Source: Flavobacterium sp.
GTDB taxonomy: Bacteria > Bacteroidota > Bacteroidia > Flavobacteriales > Flavobacteriaceae
Length of the DNA stretch: 64,000 nucleotides
Assembly (NCBI RefSeq): GCF_004295795.1
Contig: NZ_SEBR01000003.1
Coordinates: 62,001 to 126,000 of the forward strand
Reading direction: 5' to 3'
Part shown: positions 62,059-64,000 of the stretch, in pieces
Layout of the letters: each line of letters opens with the position of its first letter
Position numbering within the stretch: position 1 is the stretch's first letter
Notes under the pieces: model-generated
What the model was told of the DNA's origin: nothing
The model's database searches: none
Seen by the model: only the letters and a program-made list of their open reading frames with translations
Program-made: the position numbers and the translations under genes

Positions 62059-63213
62059 TCAACGAATTTGAACCACCACACTCACCGCATTCCCACCAAA
62101 TCCGACGGCGTTGACCATGATTTTTTTCAAACGTAGCGATTTTTCCGTCAAGCGGAACGGCGAGCCTATAAATTCCTGTTTCTGTAGCATCAAAACCGCC
62201 ATTTCCACACTCAAAATCCCCGACGAACCAAACGTATGTCCGGTTTGCCATTTATTGGTCGTAAGTTGCGGTTTGTGGTTTCCGAAGACTTTTTCGATGG
62301 CGCGCAATTCCGTAAGATCGCCTTTTATCGTGCCCGGAGCGTGCATGACGATCGCGTCGATTTCGCTCGGATGCATTTCTCCCAAAGCCATTTTCATCGA
62401 CTTTTGGAAACAATCGGCTTCGGTTGAGATCGAGGTGTTGTGTTCGAGGATTTCCGTCGCGTATCCGATGCCCGAAATTACCGCGATCGCCTTGTTGGAC
62501 AATCCTTTTTCGAGACAACAGATTGCCGCGCCTTCGCCCAAAATCATCGAATTTTTGTCTTTGTCGAAATCCATCGCATGAGACGGAAATTTGCCTTCTT
62601 CGCGAGAATAGATCTTCAAGGCTTGCATTTGTGCGATCGTGAAAGGCGTGAGTGGCGCCTCGCTTCCGCCGACCAGAAACTTGTCGGACATTCCGGAATT
62701 GATCCAGGCGATTCCGTTCAAAAGTGCGTGCAACGAAGTGGAACACGTGATGGAGTGCGAGATTTCAGGTCCGTCAGATTGCAGATCGTGCGCAACCCAG
62801 GACGAAATGTTTCCCAAGGTCGTCGTCGGCGAAGCCAAAGTCGCGGCTTTTCGGTTCTCGAGAAAATCCTCGAAGTGTTTTTCGAACAATCCGGTCGCCC
62901 CACGTGATGAACCGATGTTTATTCCGAAAGTATCGTCTTTGCTCCATCCGGCTTTTTCGACCGCTTTTCGCGAAGCCAAAATGGCAAACAAAACCGAATC
63001 ATCAAGCGAGCGATATTTGTTGTCGGAATTCTTGAGGACGGAAATCCCGCGTTTCAAATCTTCGGACAAAAACGCGCCCCAAGCCAGATTCCCATTGAAA
63101 TCGGCTTTGGAAAAAAGTGGTTTTCGAGACAGATAACTTTCCCAAACGGAAGCATCCGAATCGCCCAAAGGAGAAACCGACGCTAGCGAAATTATGGAGA
63201 CAGGTGTGAACAA
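62059..63213 (-). CDS. Stand-alone beta-ketoacyl synthase near bioA
   Basis: A 384-residue thiolase-fold condensing enzyme with the full KAS I/II-type triad: Cys157 in SITCSTSLHAL, His291 in VMHAPGTIKGD, His326 in TGHTFGSSGILS. FDKDKNSMILGEGAAICCLE is the usual active-site loop. It is slightly shorter than FabF (about 410). There is no acyl carrier protein or ketoreductase next to it. Its neighbour is bioA, and I recall ketoacyl synthases inside Bacteroidota biotin loci, so a role in making or transferring the pimeloyl chain is plausible. That is inference. A TATTTTTG box (63320-63327, reverse) suggests separate transcription from bioA. Confidence 0.85.
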   Translation of the reverse strand: MFTPVSIISLASVSPLGDSDASVWESYLSRKPLFSKADFNGNLAWGAFLSEDLKRGISVLKNSDNKYRSLDDSVLFAILASRKAVEKAGWSKDDTFGINIGSSRGATGLFEKHFEDFLENRKAATLASPTTTLGNISSWVAHDLQSDGPEISHSITCSTSLHALLNGIAWINSGMSDKFLVGGSEAPLTPFTIAQMQALKIYSREEGKFPSHAMDFDKDKNSMILGEGAAICCLEKGLSNKAIAVISGIGYATEILEHNTSISTEADCFQKSMKMALGEMHPSEIDAIVMHAPGTIKGDLTELRAIEKVFGNHKPQLTTNKWQTGHTFGSSGILSVEMAVLMLQKQEFIGSPFRLTEKSLRLKKIMVNAVGFGGNAVSVVVQIR

Positions 63214-63319
63214 ATCAGGGATTTTGCAGTTAATCGAATGTCAACAGTCACATTTGGAACAACATTCGGATGACGAATCGCAGCTTTTTACCAATGAAAG
63301 GCGCGATTCAAAATCCACG

Positions 63320-63327
63320 CAAAAATA
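63320..63327 (-). promoter_or_regulatory. -7 box (TATTTTTG) of the ketoacyl synthase gene
   Basis: A perfect TAnnTTTG on the reverse strand in the 198-base gap between bioA and the synthase. It gives a leader of about 100 bases. No TTG was found at the -33 position. Confidence 0.4.
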
Positions 63328-63411
63328 CGGTAAAATCATCGGTTTTTGGTCAGATTGAGTTGGCAAGTCAAGATTGATTCGAGTTCCGATTTTCGACGAA
63401 TTCTTACGGCA

Positions 63412-64000
63412 TCAAGCAATTTCGTCCAGCGCTTTTTCGATAATCGAATACACGTTTTCCAGCTGTTCATCAGTCATCACATAAGGCGGAAGCACGTAAA
63501 CGATATTGCCGACCGGACGCAAAATCACACCGTTTTCAATAAAGAAATCATAGAGTTTGTTTCGCAGTTCGCCATAGTAAGCCGATTCGCCATCGGTTTT
63601 GATTTCGAGCGCCATGATCGTTCCCAGCACGCGCGAGGCTTTGACTTTCGGATGTTTCGCGATCCTATCCGCAAATGCCGATTGCGTTTTGTTTATCCGA
63701 ACCAAATTCATCTGGATTTCTTCGGATTTCAGAAGTTCGAATGCCGCAAGCGCCGCGGCACAACCGGTTGGATTCGCGGTAAAAGTATGTCCGTGGAAAA
63801 GCGCTTTGTTGATGTCATCCGAATAGAAAGCGTCGAAAACATCGTTCGTAAAAGTCGTGATCGCCATCGGAATCGTGCCGCCGGTCAACGCTTTCGACAG
63901 ACAGATCGCGTCCGGCTGTTGCGTCAGGTAATCGCAAGCGAAATTCTTTCCGGTTTTTCCGAAACCCGTCATGACTTCGTCGGCAATCGTCAAAACGTCA
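63412..64000 (-). CDS. bioA: Adenosylmethionine-8-amino-7-oxononanoate aminotransferase, C-terminal part
   Basis: The frame is open to the right edge, so about 195 C-terminal residues are visible. The first visible residues, DVLTIADEVMTGFGKTGKNF, carry the PLP-binding Asp of class III aminotransferases. The PLP lysine is in ICLSKALTGGTIPMAIT. LFHGHTFTANPTGCAAALAA is the BioA-type substrate and phosphate region, and RPVGNIVYVLPPYVMTDEQL closes the protein. BioA moves the amino group of S-adenosylmethionine to 8-amino-7-oxononanoate in biotin synthesis in the cytoplasm. A methionine at 63993 is internal, not the start. Confidence 0.93.
   Translation of the reverse strand, partial: DVLTIADEVMTGFGKTGKNFACDYLTQQPDAICLSKALTGGTIPMAITTFTNDVFDAFYSDDINKALFHGHTFTANPTGCAAALAAFELLKSEEIQMNLVRINKTQSAFADRIAKHPKVKASRVLGTIMALEIKTDGESAYYGELRNKLYDFFIENGVILRPVGNIVYVLPPYVMTDEQLENVYSIIEKALDEIA

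Overview
The window is a stretch of chromosome from a member of the Bacteroidota, most likely Flavobacteriaceae (Flavobacterium-like). Four things point there. Three secreted proteins end in type IX secretion (T9SS) sorting domains. Promoters follow the Bacteroidota pattern TTG - about 19 bases - TAnnTTTG instead of the enterobacterial boxes. Many short lipoproteins carry an SC-type lipobox. Intergenic repeats resemble the palindromic dispersed repeats I know from flavobacterial genomes. No phage, transposase, CRISPR array, rRNA or replication origin is visible.

Layout. 0-6 kb: the start of a sorbosone-type sugar dehydrogenase (cut by the left edge), an MFS exporter, then a strikingly AT-rich two-gene unit: a NUDIX hydrolase and a 1044-residue PLD-nuclease/helicase/DUF3427 protein. 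This looks horizontally acquired and is the best candidate for an anti-phage or genome-protection module. 6-15.4 kb: M13 peptidase lipoprotein, three small lipoproteins, a Tat-type aldo/keto reductase, a GH3 beta-glucosidase and a membrane TPR/HTH regulator (DUF6377 type). 15.5-21.8 kb: a tripartite RND efflux operon (adaptor, AcrB-like pump, TolC-like channel) preceded by a small exported protein. 22-27.6 kb: Fn3 lipoprotein, small lipoprotein, tRNA-Arg(CCU), erythromycin-esterase family protein, serine-acetyltransferase-like protein, tRNA-Asn(GUU) and the site-2 protease RseP. 27.7-33.2 kb: a run of co-directional redox and metabolic genes (Gfo/Idh/MocA, aldo/keto reductase, 2-hydroxyacid dehydrogenase, cupin, SDR, alpha/beta hydrolase). 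33.4-34.6 kb: an SDR divergent from an HxlR regulator, with a palindrome placed over both promoters. 34.7-43.2 kb: T9SS M1 aminopeptidase, serS, TPR protein, then DUF4286-rsmA-mgtE. 43.4-47.5 kb: an exported protein of unknown role, a dehydrogenase-VOC fusion, and a tight four-gene membrane cluster (TM2, DUF2752, DUF4870-like, M48 protease). 47.8-53.4 kb: a fused acyltransferase/GNAT lipid enzyme (OlsF-like), exonuclease III, an OmpA-family lipoprotein, and a T9SS sugar dehydrogenase. 53.9-60.5 kb: a 2217-residue surface protein of alternating PA14-like and Ig-like modules with a T9SS type C tail. 60.7-64 kb: TPR protein, small membrane protein, a stand-alone ketoacyl synthase and bioA (cut by the right edge).

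The gaps hold four families of dispersed palindromic repeats (A: three copies, B: two, C: two plus a relative, D: two). Family D consists of paired hairpins whose stems differ between copies by compensating base changes. Promoter calls were cross-checked within the window. Four promoters share TTG-19-TAnnTT(T/C)G exactly, including those of tRNA-Asn, the NUDIX-helicase unit and the giant surface protein.
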